The notes under the pieces: generated by a model
What the model saw: the letters and a program-made list of their open reading frames with translations, nothing else
Told to the model about the DNA's origin: nothing
Databases searched by the model: none
Position numbers and translations under genes: made by a program
NCBI GenBank assembly: GCA_021018815.1
Contig: JAITYX010000007.1
Span: forward strand, 3,845,001 to 3,909,000
Direction: 5' to 3'
DNA length: 64,000 bases
Origin: Talinum fruticosum
Taxonomy: Eukaryota > Streptophyta > Magnoliopsida > Caryophyllales > Talinaceae
Shown here: one piece after another, positions 10,686 through 21,610 of the stretch
Numbering within the stretch: the first letter of the stretch is position 1
Layout: each line of letters begins with the position of its first letter

Positions 10686-10966
10686 ATACTATGTTATTCT
10701 CTAGAATTATCTTAGAAAATATCTTAGATATTTAATTAGGTACATCATTGTGATTTTGACACTCAGCCAAATCTTCACCATACATTAAGGAGGTGAAACC
10801 AAGTATAAATAGGGGAATGGCCTACCTATGTAAGTATCCACAAAAAGTGAGAACATCCATCATAAAACGAGAGAATAGCAAGTGAGATCTCACATACTCT
10901 TAAGTGTATATTTAAAGTTTTATAAGTTTACTTTCTCAAGTTAATAATAAAGAGTTGTTTCTAACA
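10686..10966 (+). mobile_element. Copia element 1, 3' LTR, right segment
   Basis: Continues the LTR after the CACTA insertion and ends TAACA at 10966, the inverse of the TGTTA start at 5463. It contains a TATA box and an AATAAAG signal at about 10946, consistent with the U3-R part of an LTR. Confidence 0.8.
10804..10811 (+). promoter_or_regulatory. TATA box of copia LTR
   Basis: TATAAATA followed by GGGG, about 160 bases before the LTR end. It is the likely core promoter of copia element 1's 3' LTR and would drive transcription rightwards. Confidence 0.6.
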
Positions 10967-11320
10967 TACCACTTGATCTCCTAGTTCCTCAATAATTCCT
11001 AGTAGTTTATAAATAATTTCTTTTACTTGTATTCTCAATTGATACTTTTTCTCTAAAAAAGAACTAAAGGAATGAAAAACAAAACAAATACTAATTAGGA
11101 TGAGGAAAAAAATTATTAAAAGAAAATTAATAAGATAAAATAATTTTAAATTTTGAGAAAAAAAATACCATTGAAGGGAAAAGATCTTAGGAATTAATTC
11201 ATTACACTTTCTCATTCTAGAATTACAAACAGAAATGCTCATATCTTAGGTGAATCTTACTTAAAACATGTTTAAATCGATTGAATAAGAATGAGTATTA
11301 TAGACCATATCTTCATTATT
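10967..11320. other. AT-rich gap, no feature seen
   Basis: Flanking DNA right of the copia LTR. The only open frames are short, low-complexity and without homology that I recognise. Confidence 0.5.
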
Positions 11321-11605
11321 AGATAAATTCATTAATTTAAATTTGAAAGACCCATTAAAACTTGGCATTTATCCATCCCATCTTTATTAATTATAGAATA
11401 AATTCATTAATTTGAATTTAAAAGAACCCATTAAAACTTGCATTTATCCATCTCATCTTTATAAATTATAAGATAAATTCATTAATTTGAATTTAAAAGA
11501 ACCATTAAAACTTGGCATAATATCCATCCTATCTTAATTATAAGATAAATTCATTAGTTTGAATGTAAAAGAAGGCATCAAAACTTGACACTTGTCCATC
11601 CCAAA
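11321..11605. repeat. Minisatellite, ~74-bp unit, four copies
   Basis: Units beginning AGATAAATTCATTA(A/G)TTT start at about 11321, 11396, 11471 and 11543. They share the core CATTAAAACTTGGCATT and end in ATCCATCCCATCTT. Divergence between copies is modest, with small deletions. Confidence 0.88.
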
Positions 11606-13053
11606 TGAAATTATACAATTCATTTCATGTGCCATAAAAATTACCTTTATCTATGTGAGTTTCTCTTCCTACTGGGACTCGTATAATAGTTTGTTTGCCA
11701 TTTTGCATGTCTTCAATTGGTCTTTGATTGATAAGACTAAAAAAGTTGCTTTGTCTAGGCTTTCTAGTGCCTTTGACGCAACACAATGAACATTATGTCA
11801 CGCTAGAATATAAACTGCCTTGCTTGCCCTTCGGGTTCAAGCTAATAATACTGCCTTTTGATGCTTTATGTATACACAAATAAAAATGGAGGCCTAATTA
11901 TTGAGACCGAATACCTTTAACAACATAGATATTTTAGACAGATGCCAAGACTCTTGAACTTGGTTGATACAACTTACAAGCATTGGATTTCATCCTCCCT
12001 GTGTTTTGACAGTGGGCATGATAGCAAATTATATCATAAATAAGTTCGGGATTATATTGTTAGATTGGACCTGTAGTTTTGGGGGTGAATTAAATATGGG
12101 TCGGGTGTATTTTAAGTTCGGGTAAATTTCGGACGCTCATATATCAAGTTATACGGGTTTTGGATTGACCCAACGGGTTTAGACCACCTTTTATAATTAT
12201 TTTTCTTTTATAAATTATAAAAATTCGATGTATTTTTGCTTAAAATTGCTTATAATTTTATGAAAAAGTATGGTATTCGCATTTTCTAAAAAGGACCTTG
12301 AAAAAATTCAAAAGTTTTATCATGGTATTTGCATGAGTATTACATTGAGTTTAACGACTTGATCACTTTATCTGTTTAAATACGACCAATGAAAGATTTG
12401 GTCAATAATGGGATGTATAATAATAAGTTATTCTATGAATTACTCGTTTGAAGTTCTAATGTTTATTTTTACTCTTCTATTATACTAATTCACATGTTAC
12501 ACTTTGCTAAATTTATTTACTAATAGTAATAAAGATTAATATTATAAGGAGGTTTTCATGCACATATACTCCATCTTAAAATAGGTCGAAAAAGAGTCAA
12601 CTTGCTCGTTAATCGACCCATTTTATTCACTATAAAAATTTCAAATTCGTCTTAACCCGACCAAATGTCCATCATAGGCACTATGGTTCAAGTACGAATA
12701 GAACAATTTCAAATAAATGAGAATTAGAGATTTACAATAAACTAAATATATTAATTTTAATTATAACATCAAAATTTTATATTATTATAGTAGTATTATT
12801 TCTATAAAAAAAATATGTGGCATATTATTCAATTCATGAAAAATACAACAATATAAGTTGTACATTTTTAATATTTTTATTATGTCACACTCTTTGAATC
12901 CATACATATTTTGTTAAAATTTTACTGTGTATAGTTTTTTATATAATTTTTTTTATGAGAAATAAGTTGAGAAATGATAGTGTTTGTTTGTAAATTATTA
13001 CAATAGCTATACAACGTATCTTCAAACGATGTGATATAATAAATAACCATCAC
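11606..13053. other. Gene-free AT-rich DNA
   Basis: A stretch at 12060-12180 rich in GGGTCGGGT and GACCCAACGGGTT words resembles one at 13800-13960 (shared AAGT(T)CGGGTAAATTT), suggesting fragments of one dispersed repeat. A 65-codon open frame at 11592-11789 has no recognisable similarity. Confidence 0.4.
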
Positions 13054-13056
13054 TAA

Positions 13057-13267
13057 AGGTGTGTTTGGTTGGGGGAAAATATTTTCTCAAGAAATTATTT
13101 TCCATGGGAAAATAAATTTCCAAGGAAAATCATTTTCCACCCATATTTTCCTTTGTTTGGTAGAAGGAAAATAATTTTCTAAAATAGCTACTTAAATGCA
13201 AAAACCAACCATAAAAACTTCATAAATATGAAAAGAAAAGGTAAATAACTAATTCAACTTCAAAACT

Positions 13268-13304
<37 letters not shown>

Positions 13305-13708
13305 AGCACCTGAATTTGATAAGTTTGTACATCTCCCTATGATCAAACTTTTCCATGTATAAAATAATAGAAATTAAAAAAAAGAAACAAATACTGTAAA
13401 AAAAATTTTCATTTATGAATTTTATAACAAAAAAGGAAAAAGATAAGGACAAAATTTGGAAAAAGAAACTAAAGGTGGCTTAGCAAGAGAAGCTTAGAAC
13501 TTGAATTCCCAATGATAAGACTTTATTTTCCCTTGATTGAGAAAGAGGAAAATTAACTTCTTTCTTCATAAAAGGAAGTTTATTTTCCCTTGATTGAGGG
13601 AAATTATTTTCCACCAGAAAATATTTATCCATTACTTATGCTACTAAACGTCGGAAAATAAAATGATAATTTTTCAAAAAAATATTTTCCATTGAAACAA
13701 ACACACTC
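13057..13708. mobile_element. Tourist-like (PIF/Harbinger) MITE, 652 bp
   Basis: Ends AGGTGTGTTTGG and CAAACACACTC form terminal inverted repeats (AGGTGTGTTTG against GAGTGTGTTTG), flanked by TAA at 13054-13056 and 13709-13711. A 3-bp TAA duplication is the hallmark of PIF/Harbinger elements. The interior is non-coding, repeats GGAAAAT/ATTTTCC words on both arms, and contains an (AT)15 run at 13271. A fragment of the same interior lies at 45955-46093. Confidence 0.75.
13271..13300. repeat. (AT)15 microsatellite
   Basis: Uninterrupted AT dinucleotide run inside the Tourist-like MITE. Confidence 0.95.
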
Positions 13709-13711
13709 TAA

Positions 13712-14869
13712 AAGTATGATAAAGTGAAAGGAAAACCATATAATAGCATAATACATTCAACCAATGAGCAACAAAGCTAAATTTTTGTTTTTATTACCTT
13801 GACCCAAAGGGTCGAATTGGTCCAATCGGATTTGACCCACTAATTTGCAAATTTTTGAATTCTAGTAAAAAAATCATGTTCAAAATTCAAAATTTTAGGG
13901 TGAATTCGGATCGGATTTTTAAGTCGGGTAAATTTTTACCAAGTTTATGTTAAATAGATACGAATGCATAAGCCTTTGTTTTTTTTTTAATCCCTAAAAC
14001 ACCCCTCTCACTTGTCTCAACTCCCAAAAAATTCCCCCACATGATTAATCACTGGTCTACCATATAAAATACTAATCCAAAACCGATCTTAAATAGAGAA
14101 CGCCATTCACTCATATTAAAACTATGAATTATTATAGATGTTTATACGAACTAATAAAATGTTGGTTGAGATGGTAATGACTTCACCTAATAAAGAGGAA
14201 GAGAACATAAGTTCAATCCTCAAAAACATATTTATTGAAAATCTTTTTACCATAAATACTCAAAGGCTAAAAGGAACTACACTCTCACTCAAATAAAGAC
14301 GGAAGGTGTCTATAGGTATTTATTTTCTTAAAAATATTTTGTTTTTGTGTAATTTGTTGAATAATTGGGGTGAGACGGAGGTAATACAGAGGCGTAGAAG
14401 CGGACAATAATCTCTGGGCTAATTAGTCGTTTATGGCTGGTTGTCGTCAACTAATTATCGGTCGCCACTGACCTCTGTATATGTCTGCCGACGAAAGTTC
14501 ACGTGAATATTGGCAGCATCGTCGTTATGTGTAGTCATCCACAGGACTTATGAGACCCACCCATATATATAATTACTTATCAGTCGTTTAAAATTTTCTC
14601 TTAGTATCGAGACCGTATAGTAAGATTATTTTATAAATTATTCTTGTTATGTTTTAATCATTTAAATTTCTTCACATATTTTTTTCTTTCTTCCAAACAT
14701 GTATTGATACGTGATTATATTGTAATGATTAGCTATTTTATCGTATTTAAATTATGATTATTGAAGTACATTTACTTGAATTTTTTTAATCTATCTTCCT
14801 CCTTATACAAGCATTTTTTTTATCAATTTAATATTAAATGTTGTTAAATAAGAGATGGAAGGCTAATCC
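13712..14869. other. Gene-free DNA
   Basis: Holds a GACCC/GGGTC-rich repeat fragment at 13800-13960, poly-T at about 13978, and a slightly less AT-rich stretch at 14380-14560 with no open frame I recognise. Confidence 0.4.
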
Positions 14870-15486
14870 TTGTGTAGATTACTCTATTGCCAGTGAATAC
14901 AAATAGTTACAAGGTGATACTATAAAACTACCCACCAGTCAGCTAATTTGGGACAGGTATAACTTGCCCAAACATGCCTTTTGCTTCTGGGGAGCTTGGC
15001 TAGGCAGATTAGCTACACTGGACAGGCGAAGTAAAATACATACAATTGCACTCCTTGATATCTGCCCCTTATGCCTAGACCAGAATGAGAGTTATGAACA
15101 TCTATTTTATAGATGTGCATACAGTTACAAAATGTACTAACTCATTACCAGCTTTGGTAACCTGTATACAACATATATGATATTGAGCATGCTCACACTC
15201 TTCACAGATACATCAAAGTCCAGTATAAGATCTTTGGTATATGCATAATCACGATTACATCCCTAGTTTGGAATGAAAGAAACTCCAGGTGTTATGACAG
15301 ATGTTCGAAAACACTTCTCCAAATTATAAGGTTGTCTCAAACCCACATAACTAGTAGAATCACTGAAAAAAGACTTTTGGACCTACTTTCATAGGGCTCC
15401 TTAATCCTCTATGATATTTGTACATGAGATATATGATTTTCCTTGATGTGGTAATAAAGTTATACTGATTTCATATCAAAACAAAA
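14870..15486 (+). pseudogene. LINE (L1-type) 3' fragment with zf-RVT domain
   Basis: From about 14948 the frame reads WDRYNLPKHAFCFWGAWLGR, then LATLDRRSKI, then DICPLCLDQNESYEHLFYRC, ending at a stop near 15140. This is the zinc-binding domain (zf-RVT) that follows reverse transcriptase in plant L1 elements, with the CPLC and H-x3-4-C ligands present. In another frame, SLVWNERNSRCYDRC near 15270 matches the usual IW-x-ERN motif downstream. The 3' end is marked by an A-rich tail near 15476. The reverse transcriptase and ORF1 are absent, as expected for a 5'-truncated LINE insertion. Confidence 0.82.
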
Positions 15487-16231
15487 TTAAATGTTGTTTA
15501 TCTATTGGCTAATATTTTCAAAAAGTTTCCATCATAATCATAATTACATAACTCGTTATTAATGTTAATTTTGTCCTTTTCCTTATTCACCTTAAATCTT
15601 AAAATTTTCAGAATATATGGTAGTCACTTAAACTTCACCAAATATTATACTTTTTCCATCTCTAGAGACCTGTCAAATCAAAGAAAAATATAAAAATAAA
15701 AATCATTATTTATTTGTTAAAATTTTTAAATTTGCTTAATCATTTGTACTTTTTTGTAGTAATTAGTAACTATTCAATATTTCTAGAAAAAAATTCATCT
15801 TATTGGTTGCAATAAATAACATACAATTTTTATAATTAAGTATATTAGAGCTGTGCCCCTCACTATAAAAGGACATTAATTAATTTTATTATTTCTAACT
15901 GATTTATAATGACTAATAATAAATTAAAAAAATATAAGTGGATATATTTTTCTATAAATAATAATATTTTTTAAAATATTTTTTATAATTTAATTAGTAA
16001 CTTATTTTTTATTATTTATATATTACTCATTATTATCTTTCGTTTATTTTTCATATTTCAACCTTAAAATTCTAATTTTCTTTTGGATAAAAAATTGCGT
16101 ATAGAGTGAAGACAATGTTTAATCTAAATCGACTATAATACTCGATATTATTCATGAAATCCAAAAAAATATTTTATTAAATATATATATCTAAGACAAT
16201 AAACATATGACATGTAATTTTACAAAAAAAT
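15487..16231. other. Gene-free AT-rich DNA
   Basis: No coding signal or clear repeat beyond simple AT-rich sequence. Confidence 0.5.
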
Positions 16232-16507
16232 TACTTTCTGCGTTTCAAAATACATGTCGTTTTAAGGTTATGAGGAAATAGCAAGAAAACACAAAATTTA
16301 TGACAAATTTTAAGTTAAAAGATCAAATTGCCCCTATATTTCAGTGAAAATGAAGAAAATTAATGAAAAAAGAATAGAAAAAAACAATTAATAAGTAGAA
16401 GATTGATAAACTATTAATTAATATGTTATTAGGATTGTAAAGTGACAAGTATTATCAAACGAGAAAAAGTTAGTTAATGTGACATGTATTGTGAAATGTA
16501 GGGAGTA
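16232..16507 (-). mobile_element. Stowaway-like MITE, inverted copy
   Basis: Bounded by TA dinucleotides and by ends TACTTTCTGCGTTTCAAAAT and, on the other strand, TACTCCCTACATTTCACAAT. The TACTCCCT-GTTTCA ends and TA target site fit Stowaway (Tc1/mariner-type) MITEs. It is non-coding. Its reverse complement closely matches the element at 16554-16829. Confidence 0.78.
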
Positions 16508-16553
16508 GTGAATCTTTAGTTTAATAAAATGTATGAACCATCTAAACATCTTA

Positions 16554-16829
16554 TACTCCCTCTGTTTCACAATACATGTCACTTTAACTAACTTTTCTCG
16601 ATTTACAATATTTGTCACTTTACAATTGTAATGACATATTAATTACTAGTTTAACAATTTTGTCCTTATTAACTCGCCTTACTTCTCTTTTTTTCATTAA
16701 TTTTCTTCATTTCCAATGAAACGTAGAAGTAACATGATCACTTAACACAAAATTTGTAATAAATTTTGTATTTCTTTAATATTCTCGTATAACCTTAAAA
16801 TGACATATAATTTGAAACAAATGATTATA
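16554..16829 (+). mobile_element. Stowaway-like MITE, direct copy
   Basis: Starts TACTCCCTCTGTTTCACAAT, the standard plant Stowaway end. The right end (GAAACAAATGATTATA) is more diverged. The interior matches the inverted copy 46 bases to the left and a fragment at 46094-46260, sharing TTGTCACTTTACAATT and CATTAATTTTCTTCATTT. Confidence 0.75.
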
Positions 16830-16888
16830 TAATTATTTTATATAAGCATCCTACATGTACTTGTCAATTATACAGTGAATTTAATGAA

Positions 16889-16891
16889 TAG

Positions 16892-16928
<37 letters not shown>

Positions 16929-16938
16929 AGAGAGAGAT
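16889..16938. repeat. (GTGAGA)n / (GA)n microsatellite
   Basis: Tandem GTGAGA hexamers running into a short GA run. Confidence 0.9.
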
Positions 16939-17049
16939 GTACGTGCTTTATATTAGCCTAACTGTTCCGATCCCTTCCAGGCAGTCCAATACTAGGTTAA
17001 GACGAGGCATGTTCTTTCTACTGCAATTATAATACTTATGTGTATCCTG

Positions 17050-17195
17050 TTTATGAGGTTGATCTTTTGTAATAGTCAAATTTATTATTGAAAGTTAGTA
17101 TTCATAATGCGTTTACTACAGATATATATACAACACATTATGAATACTGACCTCCAATAATAAATTAAAGTGTTACAAACGATCAACCTCATAAG
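17050..17195. repeat. ~146-bp near-perfect hairpin
   Basis: Two arms of about 64 bases are inverted repeats of each other. The left arm reads TTATGAGGTTGATC, then TTTATTATTG, then AGTATTCATAATG; the right arm carries the complements in reverse order, with a short loop (TACTACAGATATATATAC region). Mismatches are scattered. It could be a short fold-back MITE or a hairpin transcript precursor of small RNAs. No target duplication is obvious. Confidence 0.8.
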
Positions 17196-18317
17196 CTTTT
17201 TAGAATTAGCTTTACTTCTCATAATTGTGTTAAATAGCTAATTACATCGAATACTTTTTTTTTTTCGAAACAACTAATATAAACCTTTTAATAAAAATAA
17301 TTAATGTAGACAACTAATAATAACAACAAATAAAAATAGTTAATAATCAATAGTTGATTATCAAACAAAACACTAATTATCAGTATATTGAGCTTTTTAC
17401 ATTTTACTGAGAAGAAGAGTGATCAATAGAAACACAAAAAGTTAGTTATTGTGGACCGGAATATTATTATCAAACAAAACTTCTAAAGGCTCGTGAGATA
17501 CTTAGTGGGAAGTTCAAAAAGCTTGGTTTGAGAAAAAGATTCTGAAGCCAATGTTTTTATTTATTATGACCAATAAAATGAAAATTTTAAACTACAAATA
17601 TGAACAATTCAATAATTACTACATTAAAAATTAAATAATAAAAAAATAAACCTTTGAATAAATAAATAATGTTTCCTTCTATAACATTCATCGTTTTTCT
17701 TTATATTTTTAGTTGTTCTATGGCTTTTTAGTCTCATGTATTTTGTTACCTTGATAAAATCCATTCTTCTTTCTTCCAATTCAACTTTTTTTTTTTTTTT
17801 TTGTTTCTTCTCAAATATTTACATTTGACATCATTTGTTTAATATTATAAAAATAAATTATGAGACCATCAAAAATATAGAGTTGTGAAGGTGGCTCACA
17901 AGGACTCGTGAACTAAGATGAATCAGGCAGCCTCTAGACTAAATTTTCAAGCTAAATAAGCTTACGGCCTAAGCTAAGCTCTCATCTATATGGCAAGTTG
18001 ATGCAACATATCTTAATGTCAAAGCACCTATTGGAACCAAAGAAATATATCCGTACCAAAAAAGGAAAAAAGAGAACCAAAGAAATATATATCCAAACAC
18101 TGACTTCATTGAACATGCATTTGATGACCTCTTGGATATAAAATTAAAAATCTAATAAGATAACAACTAACTTAGTTGATATTTTTGTTTTACAAATTTT
18201 ACCTGTTATGGCTCACATCAAGAAACCATCTTGATCCAACTATCTACATCACTAATTTCTTTTTTCTATAAAATAAACAAATATTACGAGGTTAGAGCAA
18301 AGAGCAAATCAATTACG

Positions 18318-18318
<1 letters not shown>
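17196..18318. other. Gene-free AT-rich DNA
   Basis: Includes a poly-T run near 17786 and nothing I can assign. A less AT-rich block at 17890-18010 has short inverted words (AAGCTTACGGCCTAAGCT) but no frame. Confidence 0.45.

Positions 18319-18364
<46 letters not shown>
18319..18364. repeat. (TA)23 microsatellite
   Basis: Uninterrupted TA run at the left end of the putative Helitron. Confidence 0.95.
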
Positions 18365-18365
<1 letters not shown>

Positions 18366-18492
18366 CAATCTTTTTAAAATTATCAAATGGTGTTTTGAGA
18401 GTGAATTTAGGAGTTTCGTCTAATATAAAAATAATAATTTATTCTTAAAAAAGTTTCCACTAATCTATGGACTCTCTAAGTCTCACTTGGCA

Positions 18493-18493
18493 C

Positions 18494-18551
<58 letters not shown>
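18493..18551. repeat. (AAT)n microsatellite, about 19 units
   Basis: Uninterrupted AAT/ATA trinucleotide run. Confidence 0.95.
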
Positions 18552-18573
18552 TGACATTATGATTAAAACCCAA

Positions 18574-18800
18574 AATTTCGGTCTCTAAAATAAAAACTTT
18601 GGTCTCTAAAGTATATTAGAGACCAAATAGAAGCGAAATAATTTCATCTCGAAAACCGTGGTCGCAATTTGAATTTAGAGACGAAAATCGACAACGCTCT
18701 AAATTTGATACTAATTTACAGACCGACTTTATCAGCCTCCGATAAAGACCAAATAAATTTTGCTCTAACAGAGATCGAGTACTTTTCGTTCTCCATCGGA
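18574..18800. repeat. GGTCTCTAAA-rich repeat block
   Basis: Repeated CGGTCTCTAAA / AGAGACCAAA words on both strands, including a perfect inverted pair GGTCTCTAA-(6)-TTAGAGACC at 18601-18624. Such blocks resemble subterminal repeats of non-autonomous DNA transposons, but no ends are defined. Confidence 0.45.
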
Positions 18801-19783
18801 GACTAAATTTGTGTGTATCAATTAACTCTATATAGAAAAACTCTATACATAAACTCTATCAATCCCACATCTCTGGTACATCTTTTACCAAACACTAAAG
18901 GCAGTTCAATAATTATGATTTTCTATCGAATTTTAGTTGAATACCATGATTTTTTAAAAACAAGGAAATTAAACTGCACAACTTTCTTATTCGATATTTG
19001 AAAAATTTTATTTGCATCCGCAAAAAGTAAATCAAAAGCACACTGTCTGCTTTGTAATTTTTATATTAGGTCCCTTTTTTTTCAAGGATAAATTATTATT
19101 TTTATATTGGATACAAAGTAAATTGGATATTTTCCGTCAAATTTATTCTTTTTAATGAGCATTGTAATTTTTGGATTATTATAATTTTATAGGTTGCTTT
19201 TGTTAATATGTACTCGAGTATGGATAGATTCACAAGTTAATTAACAATTTAAATTGTTATGCAGCCATCGATTCATTTGTTGTGGATTTGGGTTTCATCT
19301 AAGTTATCATTTATTATGAGTGTGAAATATATTAAGATCATCAACACTATTCATTCAACATTTGTTGTTGTTTTTGACTTAAAGTGGTGACATAAAATTG
19401 TATTATTTGAACATATAGTTGTTATGTTAATTAATTGAGAGGAAATTTGTTGTGTATTGAGGAAAGCAATTGATTCTTAATTAAGTAAAATATGTATTTA
19501 TAAAATCTCAATTTTATCAACATTCTTACGTCGTTGTCTCGCTACTAAAATCTCAATTGATCTTCAATATAAGTATAAAAGACATATTATTTTATTGTTC
19601 TGCACTATATCACACCCTTTACCATGATATAATTTCTACCTTTTCTCACTATCCGTTGACTTCAAATATATTTAGATACTTCTATGATTGTAATATTTTC
19701 GATTATCAATCTCAATATAAGTAGTTATTATATGTTTAATTTCTAAATTTATAATTTTTTAAAAATTATTATATATTACTCCA

Positions 19784-19807
19784 GTGTATAACACGGATAA
19801 AAACTAG
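19784..19807 (+). other. Helitron 3' terminus (hairpin plus CTAG)
   Basis: GTGT-ATA-ACAC stem-loop, GGATAAAAA, then CTAG|T. It is very similar to the minus-strand terminus at 44319. Confidence 0.65.
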
Positions 19808-19808
19808 T

Positions 19809-21390
19809 ATGTATAAAGAGAAAATTAATTTGAAAAAAAATAATGGGGGTAAATAATAGAGTTTAGATGGAGAATGTTGAATAGAAAGCAACCAGTCAAC
19901 AACCGAAGGGGAAGTGGACAAAAGTGCAAATGAAGGGTAGATGGAGAGCGAATTAAGGCTATGTTCCAGACTCCTTCCACATGGGGGTGCTCAAAATGGG
20001 TGGACGATGCAAATAATTGGTGATTCTAAATTAATGGAGAAAAATGGTCTTTTTCAGATATTTTTTCATCCCTTTTTTAATTGCATTCTTAGATTCCTCT
20101 TAAAAGAGTTTGTAAGTGTTTGAGGACCAATGATAATAATTACAAAGAAGAATAATGAAGAGAAAGGGCTTTTTCTCATAATTGCAAATAATTGACTCTG
20201 TCAAAGCACAAATTGGACCAAAAATACCACATCGTAAGGCATCTTTGACACTACTACATGCATATTGAAAAAAAAAATAGTTGGAAATAGTGGTGAAAAA
20301 AATAGTTATATGGGTTGGGCTAGGTCAATAAAATTCATTGGCGGGCTAGGGGAGGGTTATGGGCCAAATGATGCCAGGCTGGCCCCATGACCCGCCCATT
20401 AAATTGTAAAAACGAAGTTTATACTCTCTGATAAAAGAAGCTTGCTTCACTCACCCATCTCTTATGTAACAACCCCAAATGTGGATCTTTAGCCATTTGT
20501 CTTATTATTAATAAAAAAAAAAATTTTAAAAACACCCACAAATGTCAATAAAGGAAAACCTAACAACTTCAATGCAATTGCAAGAAATTGTTAGAAAATC
20601 AGTTTACACATCCATTGAAGACCATCATATTCGACCATGGAGTTGTACTTTCACACTATAAATCTCAGATTGATAAAATATATCCAAAAAATAGCGAATT
20701 TACCCAAATGAATGGCAAATTTCAAGCAGATTGCTAAAAAATGAGTTTTTGAATCATAATACCTAGATTGACAAAATCTGACTTGTAAACTTTGGGTTTT
20801 AAAAGTCAAGTGTGTGTGAGAGAGAGAGAGAGAGAGAGAGCTATAGGAGTTTGACAATTTATGCATATTAAAAACTACAGGTCTGGTTAAGATGAAACAG
20901 AAAGAGAGGACGAAGAGAAGGGGAAATTTTCTAGTCAACCATTGTCTAACTCTCGAGCAAGCGTGGGATTGTCATAGAACTTTCATTAGAGCCCACCTCT
21001 TTTCATCCAAAATGGGGCCGTTAAGCCGTTAAGCAATCCTTTTTATTGACCCTTTATGGGCTCCATCCTTAGCCCTTTCTCAGATGACCCACTAACGTTC
21101 TGACTCTCTTTTTAAGTTTCATAGGGTTATGATCCTTTTTCCAGGCCCAGCCCTGGTGACTCAATGGGCCTTAACCAACTCTAATCAACAATCATTTATA
21201 TATTTTGTTGTGTAATGAAAATCAAGGATTTAATATATAATAATAATAACGACAATAATTTGATTAAATAATAATAATAATAATAAGAGAGAAAAAATGC
21301 GACAATTTGTTTTATGGTTGTGGTTTGGTAGATGAAAAATGAGCAAAAGTAACAATTATCAGTAATATCTAAAAATAACTATTTTACCTA
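19809..21390. other. Gene-free DNA with short repeats
   Basis: Contains a GGGCTAGG/GGCCC-rich stretch at 20310-20400 and another at 21010-21180 that may be the arms of an old DNA element, an ATA-rich run at 21238-21290, and short open frames that look random. Confidence 0.4.
20812..20840. repeat. (GT)n(GA)n microsatellite
   Basis: GTGTGTGT followed by about 11 GA units. Confidence 0.9.
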
Positions 21391-21610
21391 TCTATACGAG
21401 TATATAATAGTAATATTTTTAAATTGGTCAAATACTATAACGGAAGCGATTATAAGAGTTTAGTGCACTCTCAACCATAAAAATTATTTATTTATTAAAT
21501 TTAAGCTGTTGATATAAATAATTAAATAAATAAATATAAAAATTATCTAAATATTTTATTTTTCTATATGGACTCTTCTCTTTTTTGTGATAATATGATT
21601 TTATTAATAT
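21391..21610 (+). repeat. Dispersed repeat, Helitron-like 5' end, copy A
   Basis: Starts A|TCTATACGAGTATATAATAG, then TAATATTTTTAAATTGGTC, GAGTTTAGTGCA, TTATTTATTTATTAAAT and a GTGGACTCTTCTC-like end. The same string recurs near 22880, 23157, 29655 and 46353. The A|TC start is the Helitron insertion signature. Confidence 0.6.

Larger units (their letters stand above)
1409..10966 (+). mobile_element. Ty1/copia element 1, decayed, with nested CACTA
   Basis: In order on the plus strand: a tandem array of gag zinc-knuckle/protease units, the rest of protease, GAG-pre-integrase, integrase and the linker after integrase, then a polypurine tract and a 3' LTR. This PR-INT order is that of Ty1/copia (Pseudoviridae-type) elements. 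Reverse transcriptase and RNase H are missing: the reading frame ends in the short acidic linker that normally precedes RT and runs directly into the purine tract at about 5447-5462. The 5' LTR and gag N-terminus are not in the window. The 3' LTR is split by the CACTA element at 5606-10685. Confidence 0.85.
18319..19807 (+). mobile_element. Putative non-autonomous Helitron
   Basis: The right end has Helitron 3' architecture: GTGTATAACAC hairpin, a short spacer, then CTAG followed by T at 19808. The left end starts with an expanded TA run followed by AACAATCTTTTTAAAATTATC, matching a Helitron-like 5' end at 46274. Between lie an AAT microsatellite and a block of GGTCTCTAAA repeats. No Rep or helicase coding is present. 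The exact left end is blurred by the TA tract, so the pairing of these two ends is inference. Confidence 0.5.

Noticed and set aside
12060..13960. Possible element bounded by two CGGGTAAATTT-containing stretches
   Set aside because: The two stretches are short, in direct orientation, and flank an unrelated MITE; not enough for an element call.
19941..20123. 60-codon plus-strand frame
   Set aside because: No recognisable motif, no conserved composition, and AT-rich flanks; likely chance.
20310..21180. Possible DNA transposon with GGGCTAGG/GGCCC-rich arms
   Set aside because: The arms match only over short words; no terminal repeats or target duplication could be fixed.
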